64,000 nt of DNA from Dactylis glomerata (taxonomy: Eukaryota > Streptophyta > Magnoliopsida > Poales > Poaceae). Each line of letters starts with the position of its first letter. The stretch's first letter is position 1. Where the stretch lies: contig QXEO01000236.1 in the NCBI GenBank assembly GCA_007115705.1, positions 310,001 through 374,000 on the forward strand, read 5' to 3'. Positions 34,618-46,496 of the stretch are shown in pieces. The notes under the pieces were generated by a model, which saw only the letters and a program-made list of their open reading frames with translations, searched no databases and was not told where the DNA came from. The position numbers and the translations under genes are program-made.

Positions 34618-35688
34618 ATGGCTACTCCTGAGAACACCAAGTTGTGTGATTTTACTAGCACTAATAATAGTGATTTTATCTGCACTCCTATTGCACCACC
34701 TGCTCCTGCTGTAAATTTTTATGAGATTAAGCCTGCTTTGTTGAACCTTGTTATGAAAGAGCAATTTTCTGGTGCTAGTACTGATGATGCTGCAGCTCAT
34801 CTCAACAATTTTGTTGAGTTATGTGAGATGCAGAAATATAAGGATGTGAAAAGTGATATTATTAAGCTTAAGTTATTTCCTTTTTCTTTGAGAGGAAAAG
34901 CTAAGGATTGGTTGCTGTCTTTGCCTAAAAATAGTATTGATTCATGGGCTAAGTGTAAGGATGCTTTTATTGGTAGATACTATCCTCCTGCTAAGATTAT
35001 AGCTTTGCATAGCAATATTATGAAGTTTAGTCAGTTTGATAATGAACATGTCGCTCAGGCTTGGGAAAGAATGAAATCTATGATCAAGAATTGTCCCACT
35101 CATGAACTTACTACTTGGATGATTGTCCAAACTTTTTATGCAGGACTGGATTTTTCTTCAAGGAACCTACTGGATTCAGCTGCTGGAGGCACTTTTATGT
35201 CCCTTACCTTGGGCGTCACAACAAAGCTTCTCGACAATATGATGGTAAATTACTGTGAATGATACACCGAGAGAGCTCCACAAGGTAAGAAGGTAAATTC
35301 TGTTGAGGAAACCTCTTCCTTGAGCGATAAGATTGATGCTATTATGCTTATGCTTTCTAATGATAGGACTCATGTTGATCCTAATAATGTTCCTTTAGCC
35401 TCTTTGGTTGCTCAAGAAGAGCATGTTGATGTAAAATACATTAGAAATAATAATTTTAACAACAATGCTTATAGGAACAATTTTGTTAGTAACAATTATA
35501 GGCCGTATCCTTCTACTAATGGTAATGGTTATGGTAACTCTTATGGTAATTCCTCCAACAACACTAGGGCCGCGCCCTCCGAGCTTGAGGTAATGCTCAA
35601 GGACTTCATCGGTAAGCAAACTGCTTTTAATAGGTCTGTTGAGGAAAAGTTAGGCAAAATTGATATTCTTGCTTCTAAAGTTGATAGC
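34618..35688 (+). pseudogene. gag: Athila-like retrotransposon gag, interrupted (element D)
   Basis: The frame starts MATPENTK at 34618. It shows the plant Gypsy gag core: FSGASTDDAAAHLNNFVELC, KLFPFSLRGKAKDWLLSLP, YYPPAKI, AWERMKSMIKNCP, FYAGL and LLDSAAGGTF (about residues 55-200). This capsid-type domain packages element RNA. A TGA at 35260-35262 interrupts the frame. Downstream the same frame continues with an Asn-rich linker and a helical EEKLGKIDILASKVD stretch until element C cuts it at 35689. The protease resumes at 51115, beyond the nested insertions. The nonsense codon plus insertion make it inactive now. Confidence 0.85.
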
Positions 35689-38600
35689 TGTAAAGACCCG
35701 GGAAAATCCCTAATATTAGAATTGCTTGTTATTTTTTTTTTTGCGTCATCGTGACATCGTGCATCTTCATGCATTTATCACCTTGCATGTTTTTGTTAAA
35801 AACTAAAATTATTTGGAATAAAATCTATTTGTCTATTTTGCTCATATGGCTTCTCAATAAACCCTCCCCTCTCTTTTCTTATTTCAAATTAAACAACACC
35901 ATAAAATTATATTTGTTTTTGGTTTGAAAACTTGTTTGAAATGTGATAAAGTTTTTGAAGTCTAAATTGTTTCAAATTGTTTGGAAATCGTTCCTTGAAC
36001 CTCCATCTCTTTTCTTAATCTGGAAACAAAATTAGAAAGTGTTTTGAGGGGGGGGAGAGAGAGAGCAGCCCCACCGTACTCTCCTTTCTAAGCCACTCCA
36101 TCCCAAGTCAGCCTCTCCCTTGTCGTCTTCTTCCAGAGAGCACGCAGGAGGCGTGCTCCTCGCTCACATCACCGACCACACCATGCCGAGGGCGTGCTTC
36201 TTTTCCCCTCCTTATCTCCCCAGAAACCCTAGCCTCCCTCCCAGATCTCGCCGCCACCATCCACCCATCCTCCCTTTCCCCTTTTCCACAAAAACGAAAT
36301 CCCCGAGAAGAAAACTTCTGAGCGCCGCCCCGTGTTCCCGGAGATCGTGTCATCGCCATGTACGTTCCCCGCCAAGCTCAAGCCACCAGGAGAACCGCCG
36401 CTTTGTCCTCTATCTTCTAGCGCAAGGAGCCGAAGCCACGAGCTCGGCATCGACGTCCTCTTCGACGTCGCCGTCGTGTCGATCACTAGCGTGATACCTA
36501 CTTCCTCTTCGTCGACTATGTCGATCTCGAGCCCTTCCGCTTTGCCGCAGCACCCAGGGTGAGCACCACATCCTTTTACCACTTTTCCTCATTCGTTTCA
36601 TCCGGTATCCACCGCTCACTAATTCCCGTGCTTGCCTCCGCCATGAACGGCCATGGTCGAGTTTGTATGTGTCCTTCGCTGCATCGTTTCCCTGCGGGTC
36701 CTCGTCGCTAGTGTTATCCGGTGGTGCGCTGCTACCTGTGCAGCCTCCGTTCGATTTGATTCAGCACGGTGCATCCTCGTCGGCCAATCCCGCTTTCTCG
36801 CGTGCGCTACGTCGTCGATCTCGCGCGACGTCCCGGTGTGTCTCCATCTTTGCTGGGAGTGTTCTGAGTTTCAGTTTCGTCAGAACAATGTTCCTTTGTC
36901 ATTACTTTTAAAGCTCAACTCCCTGTTTTGTGGAAAACCTTGTGAGCAGCTCGGTGGTGTGATTCCAGTGTCCGATCTCCGCAGGTCTGAGTTCGAATCC
37001 CCACTACTGCGGTATAAATTCCAACTTTTTGCTGCTCTGATCCGACGCCGGTTGGGTCTCAGCCCATCAGAAGTTCCCCGTCTGCCGCTGGCGTGCGATA
37101 GTTACTATCCCTCGCCAATCGGGCTCAGAGCCGGTCCTCTGCAGGTAGCGAATCTGTTTCCAAATCCAGCCCAGTTCCGGTCATCTATTTTACGTTTTTC
37201 TGAAAATTACTGCAAATGTGCAAACCTTGTTTAAATCATATCTTTTAAACCGTAATTCAAAATAAAAAGTATTTTATATAAAAATTGTTCAAAAAAATGC
37301 ATAGAATTTGAATATGCCATTCATATACCTGTTTGCATGTCGCATCATGTCGTGACGTGGTAGTTTGCATTACACCTAATAAGTAACATATGGAGTAATT
37401 GGGAATTACCAAATATGGTTTCCCCACTTCATTTAATTTTGAGTAGCTCACCCATGCCTTGTCTTGCCATGCTAATCAACATTTAAAATGTCGTGTAGTA
37501 AAATAACTTGAACCATATATGTGTGTGTCGGAATTCCGATCCCGCTTAATTTGGATAAGTTGCATTGTATCATAATTGCCATGTCATGCATGCATTCACA
37601 TGAGCATGTCGTTTCTTTCTTCGTAGTAGTAAGTGTTGCATCCGATGTTTGTTATAGCGATTTGCTTCTTCTCGGATAGGATGCTTCGTGGTGATGTGAG
37701 CAACGACAAGTTCTTCGGAAGTTTCTTGACAACCTTTTTAGGTGAGCCCTTTTCTCTCTATCCATTTAATACTTTTGCTCTCGCTAGCTCTATATTCTAG
37801 CCTTGTGTCGCGATGCTTTGTTTGAGTCACGTGTCCTATCCACCTGTTTTCCAAAGCAAAGCCATAGAACCTTCCATACATCCTAATACCCGTGTGCTTG
37901 TTGTCCGAGCTGGCCTTGCGAGTCGTAGGCATCTTCAGGTTGTTGGAGTTGTTTTCTCTTATTGGGTTGGGAAGTTATCACATGCTATACTTTATGGATA
38001 TATATTGTTGGAGATACTCATGGCTTACTTTAATGTTAATAATTAAAATTGAATTAAGCAGAGGCATCGGTGAGTCATTTTGCTAGTTTTACGACGGCTC
38101 ACTTGTGTCCCCTAGGACCCCGAGATCGCATGAACTATTCTGAGACTGAGTGCTCTAACCACACGTGGGTATGTTTTCGGGTCTCCCCTCGATCACTGCC
38201 GGAATCTACACACTTGTCCAGTGGCCACAACTAGTTCGATGTGTTTCCATTTGCTTCTTGTCGGGCGTGCAACTTGTATCTTATGGTCTGCTTTTACTTT
38301 GGGGGGAAGCCGTGGGTGCCTTGTAACCCCTTTGTTCTGCACGTCCGTATAGGTGCGGCACTTTTGCGAAGTTGGAATCATCCTGCGGGCACTGTTTCCT
38401 TCTTAGCAAGTCCTCGCAATAGCTGGGTCTGTCTCGGAGATTCGGCCGGACTCTCAACACGGGTAGCTTGGTTTAGGTGGCTTCCTGGACTTGTTTGTAG
38501 TGAAGGAGAGTGCGAGTCGTGACTATCCTGATGGCGCACCTGTTTTTATTAAGGGTGCGAGACTTGCCTAAAGGATTGATCATACGTGTGGGTACATTTG

Positions 38601-39457
38601 GGCACCCCTGTAGGGTTAAATCTTTTCGAAAAGCCGTGTCCACGGTTATGGATGACTTGGAGCTGTACTACTCGATTATAGAACAACTTGCACATGCTAT
38701 TTCAATACTAATAAACTTGTGTAGTAAGCTAGCACAACTACAACAATAAACCTGCAATAAAACTTAGTAACCGTGTGAGTGCCTTTGATATTTGCTTCTT
38801 CGTTTGGTCACGAGGAGGTGATTCATTGGCTGGGTTATGTTTGGTGTTAGTTTCTAGTTGGTTACTTTTATGCGCTCTCTTATCTTATTCTATTTAGACG
38901 GAAGTTGTAGTATGTTTCTGCAGTACTTTTGGTGCCGCTAAGCCCACCATATAGCCTGTAGGCGAGCACAGCTGAATTCCAGTCTCGCGAGTACGTGCCT
39001 CAGTACTCACCCTTATTTTTTTTTTACTTTTTCTCTTTCTCCCTCCTTGTTCAGCAACCATTGGCCCGACGATTTTGACATGTATGGGAGCGCCGACGTT
39101 AGCAAGGTTACCCTTCCGGCTTGGCCTGGGCAGGGTTTGGACGCCATCGTTTATCTTCAGGCCTCTTAGGCCCATTTGTATTCTTGTCCGTACTTGGATG
39201 CTATTTTGCTTTATGTATGATTTGGATCTTTGTATTGTATATTTGGATTCTTGACCCGTGGAGTCTTTGCGGTTATATTATATATTCTTTTGTGGGTTCC
39301 ATCATGAACTTGTGTAACTGTTGCTACTCGATTCCACCCGCATAATGTGTGTGTTGCGACATGCACATTATGCTTGGTGGTGCGTTTCCAAAGCGACATC
39401 ATGTAGATTGTGGCGTGATCGCTATAATCTGCAAGGTGCCGGTTTTGGGGCGTCACA
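35689..39457 (+). repeat. Left LTR of element C (3.77 kb)
   Basis: Its first 1396 bases (35689-37084) match 39911-41306 almost base for base, equal in length. The GC-rich block 36100-36560 is leader-like sequence; the many open frames there on both strands are not supported as genes. Confidence 0.75.
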
Positions 39458-39910
39458 AGTGGTATCAGAGCCTAGGTTTTGTCGATACCCGCGGGCCCAG
39501 TCTGCCTGTAGGATCACCTTGCCAATGGACGAGTTGAGTCTAGTGTCAAAAACTATTTTTGTTAAAAATGAGTTGGATAGATCTAAGTAGTCTGCATTTT
39601 TCTCCTTATCTCTCTGCTTCTCTCCTCTTACCTTTGCGAGATTTGAGTTCTCTTTCTTGCATGCTTCTCTGAGTTTTAGGTTCCTACATGGGTGGACGAT
39701 CTCTTGCCTTTTATCCTAATAGGTCTGTTCTTCAGAAGCTCATCATCGTCAACACGAGGATGCATCACTTGTTGGTGGTGTCGAGAAGGAAACTCTTGTT
39801 AGTGGTGTCGCGGAGTTCAACACGATGCTTGAAGACCTGATAGTTTACCCAACTCCTCCCCCCGCCTTAACGTGGATCTCGGGGCGAGATCCCTTGTTAG
39901 TGGTGTCGAT
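39458..39910 (+). other. Residual internal region of element C
   Basis: It contains the primer site and a tail reading ctcggggcgagatcccttgt just before the second LTR. Nothing of gag or pol is left. The joined ends suggest a large internal deletion. Confidence 0.6.
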
Positions 39911-41306
39911 TGTAAAGACCCGGGAAAATCCCTAATATTAGAATTGCTTGTTATTTTCTTTTTCGCGTCATCGTGACATCGTGCATCTTCATGCATTTAT
40001 CACCTTGCATGTTTTTGTTAAAAACTAAAATTATTTGGAATAAAATCTATTTTTCTATTTTGCTCATATGGCTTCTCAATAAACCCTCCCCTCTCTTTTC
40101 TTATTTCAAATTAAACAACACCATAAAATTATATTTGTTTTTGGTTTGAAAACTTGTTTGAAATGTGATAAAGTTTTTGAAGTCTAAATTGTTTCAAATT
40201 GTTTGGAAATCGTTCCTTGAACCTCCATCTCTTTTCTTAATCTGGAAACAAAATTAGAAAGTGTTTTGACGGGGGGGAGAGAGAGAGCAGCCCCACCGTA
40301 CTCTCCTTTCTAAGCCACTCCATCCCAAGTCAGCCTCTCCCTTGTCGTCTTCTTCCAGAGAGCACGCAGGAGGCGTGCTCCTCGCTCACGTCACCGACCA
40401 CACCACGCCGAGGGCGTGCTTCTTTTCCCCTCCTTATCTCCCCAGAAACCCTAGCCTCCCTCCCAGATCTCGCCGCCACCATCCACCCATCCTCCCTTTC
40501 CCCTTTTCCACAAAAATGAAATCCCCGAGAAGAAAACTTCCGAGCGCCGCCCCATGTTCCCGGAGATCGTGTCGTTGCCATGTACGTTCCCCACCAAGCT
40601 GAAGCCACCAGGAGAACCACCGCTTTGTCCTCTATCTTCTAGCGCAAGGAGCCGAAGCCACGAGCTCGGCATCGACGTCCTCTTCGACATCGTCATCGCG
40701 TCGATCACTAGTGTGATACCTACTTCCTCTTCGTCGACTATGTCGATCTCGAGCCCTTCCGCTTTGCCGTAGCACCCAGGGTGAGCACCACATCCTTTTA
40801 CCACTTTTCCTCATTCGTTTCGTCCAGTATCCGCCGCTCACTGATTCCCGTGCTTGCCTCCGCCATGAACGGCCATGGTCGAGTTCGTATGTGTCCTCCG
40901 CTGCATCGTTTCCCTGCAGGTCCTCGTCGCCAGTGTTATCTGGTGGTGCGCTGCTACCTACGTAGCCTCCGTTCGATTTGATTCAGCACGGTGCATCCTC
41001 GTCGGCCAATCCCGCTTTCTCGCGCAAGCTACGTCGTCGATCTCGCGCGACGTCCCGGTGTGTCTCCATCTTTGCTGGGAGTGTTCTGAGTTTCAGTTTC
41101 GTCAGAACAATGTTCCTTTGTCATTACTTTTAAAGCTCAACTCCCTGTTTTGTGCAAAACCTTGTGAGCAGCTCGGTGGTGTGATTCCGGTGTCCGATCT
41201 CCGCAGGTCTGAGTTCGAATCCCCACTACTGCGGTATAAATTCCAACTTTTTGCTGCTCCGATTTGACGCCGGTTGGATCTCAGCCCATCAGAAGTTCCC
41301 CGTCTG
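39911..41306 (+). repeat. Truncated right LTR of element C
   Basis: Starts tgtaaagacccggg as the left LTR does. It is cut at cccgtctg (41306), where the LTR of element E begins in mid-sequence, so a deletion joined C to E here. Confidence 0.75.
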
Positions 41307-42652
41307 TTCCCAACTTACGATGAGGTTGTCAATCTCACCGGTTTGCTTGAAACAAAGGGTATGAGCGTATCGAGTGGAAAGTGATAATAGTATGCGAGTA
41401 AAGTAAACAGGTGATAGGAATATAAAGGAAATAGGACCGGGATCCACAGTTCACTAGTGGTGTCTCTCCATAAGATAAAATAACACATGCTGGGTAAACA
41501 AATTACAGTTGGGCAATTGATAGAATAAAGACAACGTGCATATGATGAGAGGATCACTATGAGATTTACTCTGGGCATTACAACAAAATACATAGACCGC
41601 CATCCAACTGCATCTATGACTAATTATCCACTCACGGGGATATCATCCGAACACCCCATGAGTATTAAGTTGCGAACAACAGATAATTGCATTAAGCAAG
41701 GTGTGTAATGTAAACAAAGCATATACCCTTGAGCATATGAATGTTGTTTTCCCCCTAGTAGCAACAGCATATCTACAACCTTAGAGGTTTCTGTCACTCC
41801 CCCAGATTAAATACCCCCTCTTGGAGTCATTAGCAACTACTCGGCCAAGATAGCTACTAACAACGGAGAGCATGCAAGATCATAAACAACATAGAGATAA
41901 CAAAAGATAAATTTCAGTACTTCAACTCAAGCATAACACCAATATTCATCGGATCCCAACAAACCAAACATGTAGAATTACATAACGGTGATCTCAATCA
42001 TGTAGGGCAGCTCATGAGATCTAAACATGAAGCACATGGTGGAGAAGACAACCATCTAGCTACTGCTATGGACCCATAGTCCAAGGTAGACTACTCACTC
42101 ATCGCTCCGGAGGCAAGCATGGCGATGAAGAAGACCTCCGGTGGCGATTCCCCTCTCTGGCAGGGTGTCGGGAAGAGCTTCTGGACCCTCCCGATCTTCG
42201 GGTCGACGGCGGCGGCGGATCGCGATGTATTCTGGAAAATTGATCGGGTACTTAGGTTTTTCCCGTCGGGGGGTCTTTATAGGCGAAGGGGCATCATCAG
42301 AAGTGGACCGAGGTGGTCTCACACATAGGGGGCGCGGCCCAGCCCCTGGCCACGCCGCCCTGGTGTGAGGGCACCTCGTGGCCCCACTCCAACTTATCTT
42401 CGGTTCTCTGGAAGCTTCGGTAAATTTCTGGGCGACTGGCTTTGGTTTCGTCCAATTCTGAGAATATTTCCTGTGTAGCTTTTCTGAAACACAAAAACAG
42501 TAGAAAATAGGAAACTGGCACTGCGGCGACTTGTTAATAGGTTAGTTTTAGAAAATGCATAAAAGTGCCACGAAGTGTAACGAAACATTAGGCAAATGGT
42601 GTAAAAACAAGCATGGAGCATCAAAAATTATGGATACGTTGGAGACGTATCA
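41307..42652 (-). repeat. 3' LTR of element E, truncated
   Basis: Begins at 42652 on the minus strand with tgatacgtctccaacgtatc directly after the polypurine tract. It is missing its terminal part at the junction with element C. Confidence 0.8.
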
Positions 42653-42666
42653 GCATCCCCAAGCTT
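42653..42666 (-). promoter_or_regulatory. Polypurine tract of element E
   Basis: Minus-strand aagcttggggatgc abutting the 3' LTR, identical to that of element A. Confidence 0.7.
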
Positions 42667-44863
42667 AACTCCTGCTCGTCCTCGAGTAGGTAAGTGATAA
42701 CAAAAGAAATAATTTTTGAGGTGACATGCACCTACACAATCTTGATCACATATGTAAGCATTGTGAGCTGGGATCAAAAGAACTTAAAACATGGGCATGA
42801 AAGACATATTCTTGATAGAAGAAACTTAGCAACCATGTTACAAACATGAAAATGAACACAAACAAAAGATCATGAAAATGAAACAATGAAAGTCAAATGT
42901 GTGTTCAAATCATAAGGAAAAACATACAAATGGTTTTCCGCTTGTCCTTAATAGAGATCAAAACATAAATGCATAGGACACCTTCAAGCTTAAGAGGGCG
43001 ACTAGATACAAATAATTTGAGAACAAGTGAAACCAACAATATGAATCAATCAATGAAAACTTTGGGACAATGCACATTATACTAAGAATGACAACTATGC
43101 TCTCTTAATGGTGCATAAAGATAGAAGGTGGTGACTCAACATAAAAGTAAAAGAAAGGCCCTTGGCTGAGGGAAGCAGTGATTGCAAGTTTTATAACCTT
43201 CAAAAATTATGGTACTTACCGGCTTTGAGCTCTCATTGCCCCCATCATAAGCATCTTGAATGGTTAAAGTTAATGCGAGAACACTTGCGCTGCATATGCT
43301 TGACAAATCATAAGTTGAAAACCTCGTGTCCCATGAATACGAGTACCCAAACCTCATGATACTTTACTTAGAGTCCCAAGCAAGGCTCTTGTCATTGTAA
43401 GTATACACGTATCATCGATAACCGGCAATGGGGTACCTCCGTGCCCGATGACATGGAACAAGCCCATATCAAAATGACAGGACAAGCAGACAATGAACAC
43501 CTCGACATCTCTTTTATTTACCATTTGTTTAGCTTTTTATTTTGAGATGCGTCGTCGAATGTCCACTATGGGTATGCTGCAAATTTCCACCATGAATTAT
43601 GCATGGCTTAGATTGGCGGCCCAGGTGTTTCCCTAACACATATACAAACTCCATGATCCCCGCAAGATTCCCAATTCATTTCACACAGCGGGCATCCATA
43701 AACAAAAGATCACGATATCAACTCAAATAAGAAGTGCAATGTTGAAAGCTTGCCCCATGACGACATGGCTGGGCTAGTTCCCAACTTACAACTTGTAAGC
43801 ATAACAACTCAACATAAGAGACCACAATGTCAAATTTTTAAGAACGAGAAAAAGTAAAGTGTGCCTTCCGGTTCGTGAGAGCTTTACTGACCAATTTTCG
43901 CATAACACTGGTAAGAGTTTAATTTGAAGAGAAAATAAAAGCAAGTCAAATTTACTTGGAATAGCAAATTGCTAATAGGTATGTATGGTGGACACTTTGG
44001 CAAACTTGGTTTTTAGAAGTTGGATGCACGAGTAGAGCTCATACTCAGTACAAGGCGAGGGCTGGCAAAAGACTGGGAGCGACCAACTAAGAGAGCAATA
44101 ACGACCATAATCATGCAAAGCGACAAAGCGACATTAAAAGAAGCATAAGATGGCATCAAAAGTAAAAAAAAACTAAATGATCATAGAGGCTATTGGCGAC
44201 TTTGTAAGAGTCTAACATGTGTGAGCATGCGCCAAGTCAACCCAAATAAAGCATCAAGGAGAAAACCAAAATAATGCTTCCAAACAATAAAAACAACGCA
44301 TGATTCTTTCAAAGGCTCATGAAGCAATCTCAGTTATTTGAGACAAGTCATGCTACAGCAAAACCACTAAGCATACTATCAAAAAGACATCAAGCACGAC
44401 ATGCAAAAGCCTAAGCCGCAGTCTACACAAGCTCCTTCTTGTACCACTTTTTTGCATAAAGCTTTTTCTCTTTTCCAACACCATTTAAACTTTTTATAAA
44501 CACCTCTTTTGATGGAAACCAATAAAGATCAGAGGCAAAAATACAGCTTGATGAAAAGATATAACAAGATCTGAACACATATCAAGGCGAAAAACAAAAG
44601 CTAAACGCAGTTCTAGAAAAAGAGAACACTCGTTGAAACGAATAGAGTGAAAAATGGAGTGTTCTTGGCAAATGAAAAGCAAGGCAACTTCTCCAAAAGA
44701 AATTTGTTGGGGTCCAACCATTTATTGCAGCAAACAAAATAAAACTAAACTGAAAACTAAAAAAAACTGACGCTCCAAGAAAAACGCATAATGCATGAAG
44801 CAATAAAAATAGTGTCTTGAAAGGTGACCTGATTTTTGCCGATGAAGAAGGGGTGCCTCGGGG

Positions 44864-44933
44864 GCATCCCCAAGCTTTGACGCTTGTACTTCTTGGATAT
44901 TTCTTGGGGTGATGCATGGGCATCCCCAAGCTT
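44864..44933 (-). promoter_or_regulatory. Two internal polypurine-tract copies in element E
   Basis: Exact minus-strand copies of aagcttggggatgc at 44933-44920 and 44877-44864, with the same 56-base offset as in A and B. Confidence 0.55.
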
Positions 44934-45668
44934 GAGCTTTTTTCCATTCTTCAACTCATCTCATCACTCTCCGATCCCTACACTTGAAAACTTCCTTCAT
45001 ACAAAACTAAACACAAATCTATTAGCAACATTAGTGTAAGCATAACATATAATCAACCCCTTTTTGCTTCAGGTTTCAACCTAAAACCACCACATATAAA
45101 GCATATACTACTGTAGCAACTTCCCCAAAAGTTCCGTGCTAAAAAAAACTCAAAAAGAAAGCGATAAAGCGGCAAACACAAATATTGGCAGAAATCTGTC
45201 AAAACAGAACAGCTGACAAAGGTCGAATTGTTTAGGTGTTTTCTGTTGCTCAAATCAAAAAGTGTTCAACTAATTAAAGTTTGGATATAACCTGGGGCAT
45301 ATGCACAAGAAATAGCAGGTCCAAAAGATATACAAAGAATTTTCACGAATTTGTACGGTGCAGCACCGAAAACAGTTTCAGGACAGCAACATCCCCAAAT
45401 CTTACCTCACTCAAATTAGAGGCTTCTCTTGGCACAAAAACGAAATAAAAAAGGATAAGGAGAGGTTATTACAGTGGTAATAACTTCCAAGACTCAAATA
45501 AAATAATAAGAACTGAATATAAAAACATTGGGTTATCTGCCAAGAGTGCTTTTCTTTAACGCCTTTGAGCTAGGCGCAGAAAATTGCGAATCAAGTAATA
45601 TCAAGTGAATCAACTGTTTCCTCAAGCTCACCACTTACCACACTAGGCACTTTAGAGGTTCCCGAAGA

Positions 45669-46301
45669 TTATTCAACCTGCAAGTCACTCTTAGTTGAAC
45701 TAAAAGTCTTACCAATCTTAAAAACGTGTTGCGGTTTAGGCACAGACACCTTGGGAATATACATGAATTTTTGCTCTTTTCCAACAAAAGCTTTCTCCTT
45801 CTTAAACTTAAGAGAAGAGAAAATTGAACTTAAAGTTTCCATGGATTCCTCAAGTTTCCCAATCCTAAGGTTTTGACTATCAAGAGTAGTGCTAGCCTCT
45901 AAAATGGTGATTCTCTTACCGATACTTTCTATCAATTCATTAACGCGGCTAGCATTATCATGGATATTTGACAAACTTTTTTCTAAAGAGCTAAGCTTTT
46001 CTCAAACTTCCTCCAAAGTGACCTCAGTTTTAACAACATGAATAGGTGGTACTCCCACAAAACTTTCAATTAAAGTGCATGCTTCAAGAGTGGGAGTACC
46101 CAGAAAATTACCTCCTGCGAGAGTATCAAGAACGTACCTATACCAACTAGTTATACCAACATAAACATTTCTAAGGAGGATCATGGTAGAATGCTTCTTT
46201 GTACACCTATGATGAGAATTGCTAATACGGTACCAAGCATCTTTCAAGCTCTCTCCCCCTTGTTTCTTAAAAGTACGAACTTCAACTTCAGGATTACTCA
46301 T
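45669..46301 (-). pseudogene. Element E shortened gag plus coiled coil, one nonsense codon
   Basis: From an ATG at 46301 the frame encodes MSNPEVEVRTF, then GGESLKDAWYRIS…LDTLAGGNFLGTPTLEACTLIESF. This matches the C-terminal third of the Athila-like gag core (compare AWERMKS…LLDSAAGGTF in D). The N-terminal capsid half is absent. After one TGA (46002-46004) the same frame continues to 45669 as a heptad-like helical region (IRKLEESMETLSSIFSS-type), the counterpart of D's EEKLGKID segment. A small gag-derived protein could interfere with or assist trans-packaging, but that is speculation. No pol domain follows. Confidence 0.55.
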
Positions 46302-46468
46302 ACTAACAAAACTAAAAGCAAGTAAATAAAAGCAACTATAAAGGATACTAATTTTTTTGGGTTTTTGATAAAACAATGCAAGTAAAAATAAATAAAGTAA
46401 AGCAAAACAAATAACAAAGTAAAGGATGTGCGTGCGAAAAACTCCCCGCGCAGAAGTCTTCTACTTCC

Positions 46469-46486
46469 TCCCCGGCAACGGCGCCA
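46469..46486 (-). other. Primer-binding site of element E (tRNA-Asp type)
   Basis: Minus-strand tggcgccgttgccgggga, ten bases inside the LTR end. Confidence 0.8.
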
Positions 46487-46496
46487 GAAAAGAGCT

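Larger units (their letters stand above)
35689..41306 (+). mobile_element. Element C: internally deleted chromovirus-like Gypsy element, right LTR truncated
   Basis: A 3769-bp LTR (35689-39457) begins tgtaaagacccggg and ends gcgtcaca. A tggtatcagagcc primer site (39460-39472, initiator-Met tRNA type) follows. Only 453 bases of internal DNA remain (39458-39910), and then a second LTR copy starts at 39911 with the same first bases and runs 1396 bases before stopping abruptly at 41306. LTR length, TG…CA ends and the tgtaaagaccc/gcgtcaca termini fit Tekay-like chromoviruses. All coding sequence is gone. The left junction is inside D's gag (flank atagc); the right target copy is lost. Confidence 0.75.

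Noticed and set aside
36100..37234. Possible exons in the GC-rich part of the element C LTR (copied at 40342-41267)
   Set aside because: Repeated in both LTR copies with frame-breaking differences, and without recognisable domains.
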